Positions 1 to 6,556 of a stretch of 17,853 nucleotides of DNA are shown here, in pieces (position 1 is the stretch's first letter; each line of letters starts with the position of its first letter). The position numbers were made by a program, and so were the translations under genes. A model generated the notes under the pieces. The model did no database searches. It was given only the letters and a program-made list of their open reading frames with translations, and had not been told where the DNA came from. The DNA lies in contig JAZADL010000040.1 of assembly GCA_036123635.1 (NCBI GenBank), positions 1 to 17,853 of the forward strand, given 5' to 3'. The DNA is from UBA9410 sp036123635 (GTDB lineage Bacteria > Actinomycetota > Acidimicrobiia > Acidimicrobiales > MedAcidi-G1).

Positions 1-1316
1 GGTTCCTCGACATAGGACGCCACCTCGTGTCCACCCGGCCACACGGCGGTCGTGGACCCCTCCAGGCCAGTCGACGACACGATCGTCACGCCTCCGCCCA
101 CCGCACCGGAGTGAACGCCTCCTCCTGTGGCTACCGGCTGGACCGTGCCGTCCCGGCGAACCCGTATGAGGTCTACGTCGGCGGGGTCCGTCGAGGCCCG
201 CACCATCACTGCGTCGCCGTCGATTCCCACCACTGAGCGGACATGGAGGCCGTCGGGTGACACGGCCAGACCATCCACTACCAACCGGGTGGTGCCCTCC
301 CGGGGTTCCACGGTGATCAGCGACCCGTCCCACCACCGAAGCGCCCTTGGGACGAGGTCTACCCAGTGGTCATCGATGATCCGATGACGCTCGGAGACGG
401 CACCGGATACTGGGTCCACCTCCCACACGACGACCGTCCGCTGGTCTCGGGACTGGGCAACAACTAGGGGCGGCCCCCCGGTAGTCCACGACACATCGGC
501 CAGATACTCGAAAGATCCGCCGGCGCTCCAGTCCACGGCGGTTGTAGCACCGTCCAGACCCACCACCGACAGGCCAACCTCGGCGTTGGCCGTGCCGGCC
601 GCTGGATATCGGATAGCCCGGGGAGGCGACGACGGGTCCACCGGCGACGAGATCCACCACTCGGCTACCGGGGCCACGTCCACTCGTGCCACCAGGAGGT
701 GGTCACCATCCGGTGACCACCAGTGCCCCCGGGACCGACCCATCTCCTCGGCGGCCAGGAACTCGGCCGAACCCCACGAGACGGTTGGCGAGACACCACC
801 GATCAGACGCCGGTCACCTCCCGAACCGGTGATCCGCAGCGACGGCCCTGACACGTAGGTCACCGACGCGCCGTCGGGGCTGATCCTCGGATCGAAGGCG
901 TCGCCGGTGCACGCCAGTTCGGCCACCAGGACGTCACCGCCGGTCGCCGGATCGGGAACCTCGGCCAGGAACACTCGGCCGTCCAGGACGAAGCAGGCTC
1001 GCGACAGATCGCCTAAGGCGTCGTAGGCCACTATCCCCGACCCTGACTCCCGGAACCGTTCACGCCGGGATCGCTCGGCTTCGGGAAGCAACGCCGGGTC
1101 GTCACCCCCAAGGTCGGTCGGATCTGCCACCACCCGCTCGTGACCGGTCGCCGGGTCCAGCAGCCAAAGGGCGTGCACTGGGTCGTCACCGGCCCCCGAG
1201 CGGAGGAACAGAACCCGTGAGCCATCGTCGGCTACCCGGAAATCGCGGGGAGCCCCGCAGGTGAACCGGCGGGTCCGGGCGTACTGCCGAGGGAAACTCT
1301 CCTGCGGATTATTCAC
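1..1316 (-). CDS. S9 family peptidase (DPP-IV / prolyl oligopeptidase-like), N-terminal part, cut by window edge
   Basis: Reading the minus strand from a GTG at 1316 gives an open frame of 438 codons that runs off the left edge. It matches the beta-propeller (DPPIV_N) region of S9 peptidases. Near the N-terminus it has YARTRRFT, followed by RVLFLRSGAGDDPVHALW, and later FDPRISPDG, AAEEMGRSRGHWWSPDG and RYPAAGTANAEV, all typical of DPP-IV-like blades and the double-Glu (EE) N-anchor region. By family knowledge such enzymes cleave X-Pro or X-Ala dipeptides or short peptides, using a Ser-Asp-His triad in a C-terminal alpha/beta hydrolase domain. That domain would lie left of base 1 and is not visible, so activity cannot be judged. 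An in-frame stop at 1326-1328 just upstream makes GTG 1316 the only plausible start. A TANNNT element 6 nt before it suggests a leaderless transcript. The gene is divergent from the F420 oxidoreductase. Confidence 0.85.
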   Translation of the reverse strand, partial: MNNPQESFPRQYARTRRFTCGAPRDFRVADDGSRVLFLRSGAGDDPVHALWLLDPATGHERVVADPTDLGGDDPALLPEAERSRRERFRESGSGIVAYDALGDLSRACFVLDGRVFLAEVPDPATGGDVLVAELACTGDAFDPRISPDGASVTYVSGPSLRITGSGGDRRLIGGVSPTVSWGSAEFLAAEEMGRSRGHWWSPDGDHLLVARVDVAPVAEWWISSPVDPSSPPRAIRYPAAGTANAEVGLSVVGLDGATTAVDWSAGGSFEYLADVSWTTGGPPLVVAQSRDQRTVVVWEVDPVSGAVSERHRIIDDHWVDLVPRALRWWDGSLITVEPREGTTRLVVDGLAVSPDGLHVRSVVGIDGDAVMVRASTDPADVDLIRVRRDGTVQPVATGGGVHSGAVGGGVTIVSSTGLEGSTTAVWPGGHEVASYVEE

Positions 1317-1322
1317 CCGCTG

Positions 1323-1328
1323 AGACTA
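1323..1328 (-). promoter_or_regulatory. -10-like hexamer for leaderless S9 peptidase gene
   Basis: The minus strand reads TAGTCT, then 6 nt, then the GTG start at 1316. No Shine-Dalgarno sequence is present. The TANNNT core and spacing fit actinobacterial leaderless promoters. No convincing -35 element was found, so this rests on position and recurrence at three other genes. Confidence 0.4.
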
Positions 1329-1401
1329 GGGCCGTACGAGTATCCGTCTTGCAGCCCCACTCCGGGATTGGCGACCAGCCTGAGTCGCTGGAACCATGCT
1401 C

Positions 1402-1414
1402 TGTCGAGTCGACA
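1402..1414. promoter_or_regulatory. 13-bp perfect palindrome (possible operator)
   Basis: TGTCGAGTCGACA is an odd palindrome with six-base arms around a central G. It lies between the two divergent genes, five bases before the ribosome binding site of the F420 oxidoreductase gene. Its place suggests a repressor site or a mRNA hairpin in the 5' leader. No regulator gene is nearby, so the function is open. Confidence 0.3.
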
Positions 1415-1430
1415 ATCCGGAGGACTCCTC

Positions 1431-2456
1431 ATGCAACTCGGTCTGAGTCTCGGCTACTGGGGTGCCCAGCCACCGACCGACCTGGCTTCAACGGTCAAGG
1501 AGGCCGAACGCCTGGGTTACGACGCCGTCTGGACCGCCGAAGCGTGGGGCAGCGATGCCTTCTCTCCGTTGGTGTACCTGGCCGCCCACACCAAGCGGAT
1601 TCGGCTTGGTACCGGCATCGTCCAGATGGCAGCTCGTACCCCTACGGCTACCGCCATGCACGCCGTAACCCTGGACCACCTGTCCGGGGGTCGCCTGGTT
1701 CTGGGCCTCGGTGTCTCTGGCCCTCAGGTAGTGGAGGGCTGGTACGGACAGCCCTCCGACCGGCCCTTGGCCCGTACCCGCGAGTACGTCGAGGTGCTCC
1801 GCCGGGCTTTTCACCGCGAAGGTCACCTGTCGTTTGACGGTGAGTTCTACCAACATCCTTACGTCGGTGAGGGCTCGACTGGGCTGGGCAAACCACTGAA
1901 GGTCATGGTCCACCCGTTACGGGCTGGCATCCCGATCTTCATCGGCGCCGAGGGGCCAAGGAACGTTGCCCAGACGGCCAAGATCGCCGACGGCTGGCTG
2001 CCCCTCTACTACTCGCCGTACCGACCCGAGGTGTATGCCGAGCAATTGGCCTACGCCCCGGACCACTTCGAGGTGGTACTGAATGTCTCGATCACGGTGA
2101 CCGAAACGAACTCCGATGAGGACCTGGCGGCGGCGCTCCTCCCCGTAAAGGGGATGCTCGGCTTCTACGTGGGCGGCATGGGAGCGAAGGGACAGAACTA
2201 CCACACCAAATTGATGGCCCGGATGGGATTCGAAGAAGAGGCTTTGCGAATTCAGGACCTATTCCTCGATGGACGCCGTGATGAGGCGATCGCCGCTGTA
2301 CCTGACCTCTTCGCAGACGAGATCTCGCTGGTCGGCACCCCTGACCGGATCCGTGATCGACTGGCCGCCTTTGAGGACAGTCCGGTGACCATGCTCAACG
2401 TCGCCCCCGGGACAACGGACCGGCTCCGGCGGGTCGCCGAGATCGTCCTCGGCTAA
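1431..2456 (+). CDS. LLM-class F420-dependent oxidoreductase
   Basis: A 341-residue luciferase-like monooxygenase fold protein. It opens with the beta-1 strand MQLGLSLGYWG. It then has AERLGYDAVWTAEAWGSDAF (about residues 26-45), where the family contacts the deazaflavin, the RIRLGTGI strand, the LDHLSGGRLVLGLG motif and a C-terminal GTPDRIRDRL helix. Length and motif order fit the F420-using group that includes mycobacterial Rv3520c-like proteins. These transfer hydride between F420H2 and a substrate that is not predictable from the fold. I chose ATG 1431 because GGAGG lies at 1419-1423 with 7-nt spacing and because homologous proteins begin at this strand; an upstream in-frame ATG at 1368 would add 21 unlikely residues. 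A GC hairpin right after the stop suggests the gene is transcribed separately from the operon downstream. Confidence 0.88.
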   Translation: MQLGLSLGYWGAQPPTDLASTVKEAERLGYDAVWTAEAWGSDAFSPLVYLAAHTKRIRLGTGIVQMAARTPTATAMHAVTLDHLSGGRLVLGLGVSGPQVVEGWYGQPSDRPLARTREYVEVLRRAFHREGHLSFDGEFYQHPYVGEGSTGLGKPLKVMVHPLRAGIPIFIGAEGPRNVAQTAKIADGWLPLYYSPYRPEVYAEQLAYAPDHFEVVLNVSITVTETNSDEDLAAALLPVKGMLGFYVGGMGAKGQNYHTKLMARMGFEEEALRIQDLFLDGRRDEAIAAVPDLFADEISLVGTPDRIRDRLAAFEDSPVTMLNVAPGTTDRLRRVAEIVLG

Positions 2457-2459
2457 CCG

Positions 2460-2476
2460 GGCGCGGGCGGCGCGCC
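2460..2476 (+). terminator. GC-rich hairpin after the F420 oxidoreductase stop
   Basis: GGCGCG (2460-2465), a 5-nt loop and CGCGCC (2471-2476) form a perfect six-pair all-GC stem starting four bases after the TAA stop. There is no T-tract after it, so it would be a non-canonical intrinsic terminator or a 3' mRNA-stabilising stem. Confidence 0.4.
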
Positions 2477-2526
2477 GAGACCAGAAATCGCTGCTGATCC
2501 GTGCTGGTTGCTGATACCAACGCGTG

Positions 2527-2532
2527 TAGTTT
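2527..2532 (+). promoter_or_regulatory. -10-like hexamer before the alcohol dehydrogenase operon
   Basis: TAGTTT lies 7 nt before a GTG at 2540 that is in frame with the alcohol dehydrogenase. No Shine-Dalgarno sequence is present. It would start a leaderless transcript of the operon that runs to 10887. A -35 element is not evident. Confidence 0.4.
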
Positions 2533-2539
2533 CCGCGCC

Positions 2540-3691
2540 GTGCCAACGGGCCGGGGGGCGACCATCCGTGCGGCGGTGAGCCGCGGTGTCGGCCTCCCGC
2601 CGAGCATCGAGGACCTCTACCTGGACGCGCCCGGACCCGACGAGGTCCGCGTGGTGGTCGAGGCCTGCGCCGTCTGCCACTCAGACCTCAGTTACGTAGA
2701 CGGCACCTGGGCCACCGACTTCCCCTTAGTGCTGGGTCACGAGGCATCCGGTCGGGTGGCAGACGTGGGTGATGGGGTGTACGACCTCTCCACCGATGAC
2801 CCAGTGGTCGTGTCGCTGGTCCGGACCTGCGGAGAATGCCGGGCTTGCCGGAAGGGACACGAGGTGGCCTGTACCGGGAACCTGTCTCTGAACGACCGCA
2901 GCCCGCTGTCTGACGTAGATGGCAACCGCATCCCCCAGGGGCTAAACGTGGCCGCCTTCGCCACCCAGGTCGTGGTCCACCGGTCCCAAGTGGTGCGCCT
3001 CCCCGACGGCTTCGACCTGGTCAAAGCCTCACTACTGGGGTGCGGTGTCCTGACCGGGTCTGGGGCGGTCACCAACACGGCCCGGGTGGGCCAGGGTGAC
3101 GCGGTCATCGTGGTCGGGTGTGGCGGGGTGGGCGTGGGTGCCATCCAGGCGGCCCGGATCGCCGGGGCCGAACCTATCTTGGCCGTGGATCCGGAGGCCG
3201 ACAAGCGGAAGGCCGCCCTCGGCTTTGGCGCCACCCACACCGTGGACCCCGTCGGCGACGACGTGGCGGCGGCTATTCGGTCGGCCACCGGAGGCCGCCT
3301 AGCCGACCACCTGCTGGTCACCACCGGAGCACCGGCCGCCCTGGACGGCGCCATCGACCTGCTGGCCCCCATGGGCCAGCTGGTGATAGTCGGTATGCCC
3401 GGCGACGACGTCACTATCGACGTCGCCCCCAGCTGGCTGGCCGCCACCAACAAATCGATCCTGGGATCCAAGATGGGTGGTGCCAGGGTCTCCGTCGACG
3501 TACCGGCTCTCCTCGACCACCACCGGGCCGGTCGCCTGGACCTAGACGGAATGGTCTCCACCACCCATCCGTTAGACGAACTGGAGGAGGCTTTCGGCGA
3601 GGTCCGCCGGGGCGAGGTGCTCCGTACGGTAATCCTGCCCAACGCTCCCGGTGATCGGGACCCCGCCGATGCTCCGGCGGTTTCGGTATGA
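2540..3691 (+). CDS. Zn-dependent alcohol dehydrogenase (MDR superfamily)
   Basis: A 383-residue medium-chain dehydrogenase. Visible catalytic-zinc ligands are C46 (in ACAVCHSD), H67-E68 (GHE) and C168. The structural-zinc cysteines are C97, C100, C103 and C111 (pattern C-x2-C-x2-C-x7-C). The Rossmann motif GCGGVG is at residues 193-198, and D217 at the end of the next strand points to NAD(H) rather than NADP(H). By family, it interconverts an alcohol, or a thiol-bound hydroxymethyl adduct, with the aldehyde. The class-III and mycothiol-formaldehyde dehydrogenases are near relatives, so removal of formaldehyde released by demethylation is possible but is an inference from context. GTG 2540 is the preferred start because of the -10-like element; another in-frame start at 2501 would add 13 residues. 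The stop overlaps the next start as ATGA, indicating translational coupling with the enolase-superfamily gene. Confidence 0.85.
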   Translation: MPTGRGATIRAAVSRGVGLPPSIEDLYLDAPGPDEVRVVVEACAVCHSDLSYVDGTWATDFPLVLGHEASGRVADVGDGVYDLSTDDPVVVSLVRTCGECRACRKGHEVACTGNLSLNDRSPLSDVDGNRIPQGLNVAAFATQVVVHRSQVVRLPDGFDLVKASLLGCGVLTGSGAVTNTARVGQGDAVIVVGCGGVGVGAIQAARIAGAEPILAVDPEADKRKAALGFGATHTVDPVGDDVAAAIRSATGGRLADHLLVTTGAPAALDGAIDLLAPMGQLVIVGMPGDDVTIDVAPSWLAATNKSILGSKMGGARVSVDVPALLDHHRAGRLDLDGMVSTTHPLDELEEAFGEVRRGEVLRTVILPNAPGDRDPADAPAVSV

Positions 3692-4908
3692 GGGTCGCCG
3701 ACGTCGAGACGTTCGTGGTCGGCAACCCGCCGCCCCGCCACGGCGGCCGCTACTTCCTGTTTGTGCAGTTGACTACCGATGACGGGATCGTCGGCGTCGG
3801 CGAGGCCTACGTGGCTACCGTCGGACCCCACCTGGTGGCCGACATGCTGGTCGACGTGGCCGACCGCCACCTGGTGGGCCGCAGCCCCTTTGACGTGGAG
3901 GCGTTCTGGCGTCGGTCCTACGGCAGCGGCTACGCCCTGCGACCTGACCCCACCCTGTGCGGCGTCCTGAGCGCCCTGGAGATGGCCTGCTGGGACATCA
4001 TCGGAAAGGCCACTGGACGGCCCGTCTACGACTTGCTGGGAGGCCGCGTCCACGAGGGGCTCCGCTCCTACACCTACCTGTACCCAGAGGGCGGCGACGC
4101 CTACGACCCCCTGGACGGGCCCAACCTCTACACCGACCCCGACCTGGCCGCCGAGGCCGCCGTCCGAGCGGTAGAGATGGGTTTCACCGCCGTCAAGTTC
4201 GATCCGGCCGGCCCCTACTCCGTCTACGACGGCCGCCAACCGTCGCTGGAACGACTAGACCTCTCTGAGCGCTACACCCGGGCCATCCGCGAGGCGGTCG
4301 GCGACCGGGCAGACCTGCTGTTCGGAACCCACGGACAGTTCACACCGTCCGGCGCCCTGCGGTTAGCCCGCCGCCTCGAGGCCTACGACCCACTCTGGTT
4401 CGAGGAACCGGTACCCCCTGACGATCTCGAGGGCATGGCCCGGGTGGCCGCTGGCACCACCATCCCGGTAGCCACCGGCGAGCGCCTGACCACGGTGTCC
4501 GAGTTTGCCGCCGTCCTCCGGGCCGGCGCCGCGTCGATCCTGCAGCCTGACCTGGGGCGCAGCGGTGGGATTCTGCAGGGCAAGAAGATCGCCTCGGTGG
4601 GCGAAGTCCACCAGGCGCTGCTAGCCCCCCACTGCTACTGCGGACCGGTGGTAGCGGCCGCCAATATCGCCCTGGCCACCTGCTCGCCCAACTTCCTGAT
4701 CCTGGAGTCCATCGACCGATGGGACGGCTTCCACGCCGACCTCCTACAGTCCCCCATCCGCTGGGAGGACGGCATGGTCATCCCGTCAACGGAGCCGGGT
4801 CTTGGCGTGGTGCTGGACGTCGACGTGGCCCGGGCCCACCCGTATGAGGGCAACGAGTTGCACCTCACCCCCGAGAACGATCCGATACCTGTACGGGAGG
4901 ACCTGTGA
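3688..4908 (+). CDS. Mandelate racemase/muconate lactonizing (enolase superfamily) enzyme, acid-sugar dehydratase-like
   Basis: A 406-residue enolase-superfamily protein with an N-terminal capping domain (about 1-125) and a barrel domain. Barrel motifs in order are VKFD (K170, D172), GTHGQ (H215), WFEEPV (E239/E240), ATGERL (E265), QPDLGRSGG (D288), APHCYCGPVVAAA (H315) and LE340. The paired histidines H215 and H315 resemble galactonate dehydratase (DgoD)-type members of the mandelate racemase subgroup, which abstract the proton alpha to a carboxylate and eliminate water with Mg2+. Odd point: where DgoD-type enzymes carry the first metal-binding Asp (D-x-H), this protein has Gly (G213-T-H215), leaving E239 and E265 as obvious ligands. 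I recall GTHGQ as recurrent in a marine subfamily, so it may be a real variant rather than decay. The gene overlaps the alcohol dehydrogenase by 4 nt. The substrate is unknown; a racemase, epimerase or cycloisomerase role is possible. Confidence 0.82.
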   Translation: MRVADVETFVVGNPPPRHGGRYFLFVQLTTDDGIVGVGEAYVATVGPHLVADMLVDVADRHLVGRSPFDVEAFWRRSYGSGYALRPDPTLCGVLSALEMACWDIIGKATGRPVYDLLGGRVHEGLRSYTYLYPEGGDAYDPLDGPNLYTDPDLAAEAAVRAVEMGFTAVKFDPAGPYSVYDGRQPSLERLDLSERYTRAIREAVGDRADLLFGTHGQFTPSGALRLARRLEAYDPLWFEEPVPPDDLEGMARVAAGTTIPVATGERLTTVSEFAAVLRAGAASILQPDLGRSGGILQGKKIASVGEVHQALLAPHCYCGPVVAAANIALATCSPNFLILESIDRWDGFHADLLQSPIRWEDGMVIPSTEPGLGVVLDVDVARAHPYEGNELHLTPENDPIPVREDL

Positions 4909-4961
4909 ACGGACCTCGCTGGTCCGCCGGAACCGGTTCGATAGACGACGAGGAGACACCG

Positions 4962-5000
4962 GTGACCGGAGACAACCTGGGAACGGGAAGGCACCAGTGA
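4962..5000 (+). other. Possible 12-codon leader ORF coupled to the methyltransferase start
   Basis: A GTG at 4962, preceded by GAGGAG-like sequence, opens a 12-codon frame whose TGA (4998-5000) overlaps the GTG start of the methyltransferase as GTGA. Such an arrangement can feed ribosomes to the downstream start. It could also be chance, since short open frames are common at this GC content. Confidence 0.2.
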
Positions 5001-6529
5001 CCGAGGGGCGGCGGGGACGCCTCAGCGGGCGGACCAAAACACGCGACGTGGTGGCCGAACAACCACCATGGACCCAACCTCGCCTGCCGTTCGAACCACT
5101 GCGAAGCGTCTCCGACGATGAGTTGGAGGCCATCCACAAGGCCTCACTGAGAGTCCTGGCCGAGACCGGTATCGACTTCCTAGACGAGACAGCCCGACGC
5201 CAGCTAGTCGACGTCGGCTGCCAGGTGGATGGCGACCGGGTGAGGTTTGACCCGGACTTGGTCATGCACCTGGTCTCCACCGCCCCGGCCGAGTTCACCA
5301 TGCACGCCCCCTCCCCAGCCCGGAATCTCCACATGGGCGGCAACGTCCTCACCTACACCAGCGTGGCTAGCCCGCCGTTCGTCACCGGCCTGGGACGAGA
5401 CCGCCGGGACGGCAACCGCGATGACTACCGAAACCTCATCAAGCTGGGCCAGGTATTGAACGCCGTCCACACCGTGGCCGGCTACCCGGTGGAGCCCATG
5501 GACCTCCACCCGTCGGTCCGCCACCTGTACGCCACCCACGACATGCTCACCCTGTCGGACAAGGTTCCGTTTGTCTACAGCTTGAGTCGCCAGCGCAACC
5601 TCGATGCCATCGAAATGACCCGCATCGCCCGGGGCGCCGACCACGACGCCATGGATGTGGAGCCATCGCTCTACTCGGTGATCAACGCCAGCACCCCACT
5701 GCGATACGACACGGTGATGCTCCACGGCATCCAAGAGATGTCGGCCCGTAACCAGTGCATCGTCATCACCCCGTTCACCCTGGCTGGGGCTATGGCCCCG
5801 GTGACCGTGGCCGGTGCCCTGGTGCTCCAGAACGCCGAGGCCTTGGCCGGCATCGCTTACACCCAGGTGGTGCGAGCTGGAGCCCCGGTGATCTACGGCG
5901 CTTTCACCTCCAACGTGGACATGCGGTCGGGCGCCCCGGCATTCGGTACCCCCGAGTACTGGAAGGCCTGCCTAATCAGCGGACAGCTGGCCCGTCGTTA
6001 TCGCGTGCCTTACCGGTCTTCTAACGTCAACGCCTCGAACAGCGTGGACGCCCAGTCGGCCTACGAAAGCATGATCGCCCTCTGGGGGGCCGTCATGGGC
6101 GGCGTCAACCTGCTACTGCACGGCGCCGGGTGGCTGGAGGGCGGCCTCCTGGCCTCCTACGAGAAGATGGTTATCGACGCCGACCTCCTGAACATGGTCA
6201 CAGCCATGCTGGAACCGGTAGTCATCGACGACGCCGCCCTGGCCGTCGAGGCCATCGCCGAGGTCGGGCCGGCCGGGCACTTCTTTGGGACCCAGCACAC
6301 CCAGGACCGGTACGCCACCGAACACTTCCAGCCCATGGTCTCGTCGTGGGCCAACTTCGAGGCCTGGGACGAGGGTGGACGGGTCGAGGCCCACCAGCGG
6401 GCCGAGACCCTGGCCCGCACCCTCATCGACGCCCACCAGGAACCCCCCATGGCCACAGACCGTCGAGCCGCCCTCGACGAATTCGTGGAGCGTCGGGTCG
6501 CCGAGGGTGGCGTTGAGACGGACTACTAA
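4997..6529 (+). CDS. MttB-family (trimethylamine/betaine-type) methyltransferase, non-pyrrolysine
   Basis: A 510-residue protein of the MttB superfamily. After a short basic N-terminus come FEPLRSVSDDELEAIHKASL (about 32-51) and VLAETGIDFLD, then the barrel with DDYRNLIKLGQVLNAV, TPFTLAGAMAPVTVAGAL, GAFTSNVDMRSGAPAFGTPE, SNVNASNSVDAQSAYES and LLHGAGWLEGGL, all hallmarks of the family. The frame has no in-frame TAG, so this is a member without pyrrolysine, like glycine betaine methyltransferase MtgB, rather than true trimethylamine methyltransferase. By family, it moves a methyl group from a quaternary amine (or related onium compound) to a corrinoid protein, but no corrinoid protein gene is in the window. 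GTG 4997 was chosen because GGGAAGG lies 5 nt upstream. Its partners in the operon, a dimethylglycine dehydrogenase-like enzyme and a DddP-like enzyme, support a role in methylated osmolyte breakdown. The substrate is not determined. Confidence 0.87.
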   Translation: MTEGRRGRLSGRTKTRDVVAEQPPWTQPRLPFEPLRSVSDDELEAIHKASLRVLAETGIDFLDETARRQLVDVGCQVDGDRVRFDPDLVMHLVSTAPAEFTMHAPSPARNLHMGGNVLTYTSVASPPFVTGLGRDRRDGNRDDYRNLIKLGQVLNAVHTVAGYPVEPMDLHPSVRHLYATHDMLTLSDKVPFVYSLSRQRNLDAIEMTRIARGADHDAMDVEPSLYSVINASTPLRYDTVMLHGIQEMSARNQCIVITPFTLAGAMAPVTVAGALVLQNAEALAGIAYTQVVRAGAPVIYGAFTSNVDMRSGAPAFGTPEYWKACLISGQLARRYRVPYRSSNVNASNSVDAQSAYESMIALWGAVMGGVNLLLHGAGWLEGGLLASYEKMVIDADLLNMVTAMLEPVVIDDAALAVEAIAEVGPAGHFFGTQHTQDRYATEHFQPMVSSWANFEAWDEGGRVEAHQRAETLARTLIDAHQEPPMATDRRAALDEFVERRVAEGGVETDY

Positions 6530-6556
6530 CCGGAAACGCAGGAGGACATAGCCGAC

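Noticed and set aside
2469..2476. GGCGCGCC as a stand-alone regulatory palindrome
   Set aside because: An 8-bp GC palindrome is expected by chance in such DNA; here it is better explained as part of the hairpin after the oxidoreductase stop.
2737..4239. A 500-codon open frame on the minus strand
   Set aside because: It lies antisense to the alcohol dehydrogenase and the enolase-superfamily gene, both of which carry full catalytic motifs. Its protein is low-complexity, rich in Gly, Val, Ser and Arg, and matches no family. Long antisense frames are common at high GC.
4997..6529. Pyrrolysine-containing trimethylamine methyltransferase
   Set aside because: No in-frame TAG interrupts the gene and the frame is complete, so pyrrolysine is not used.
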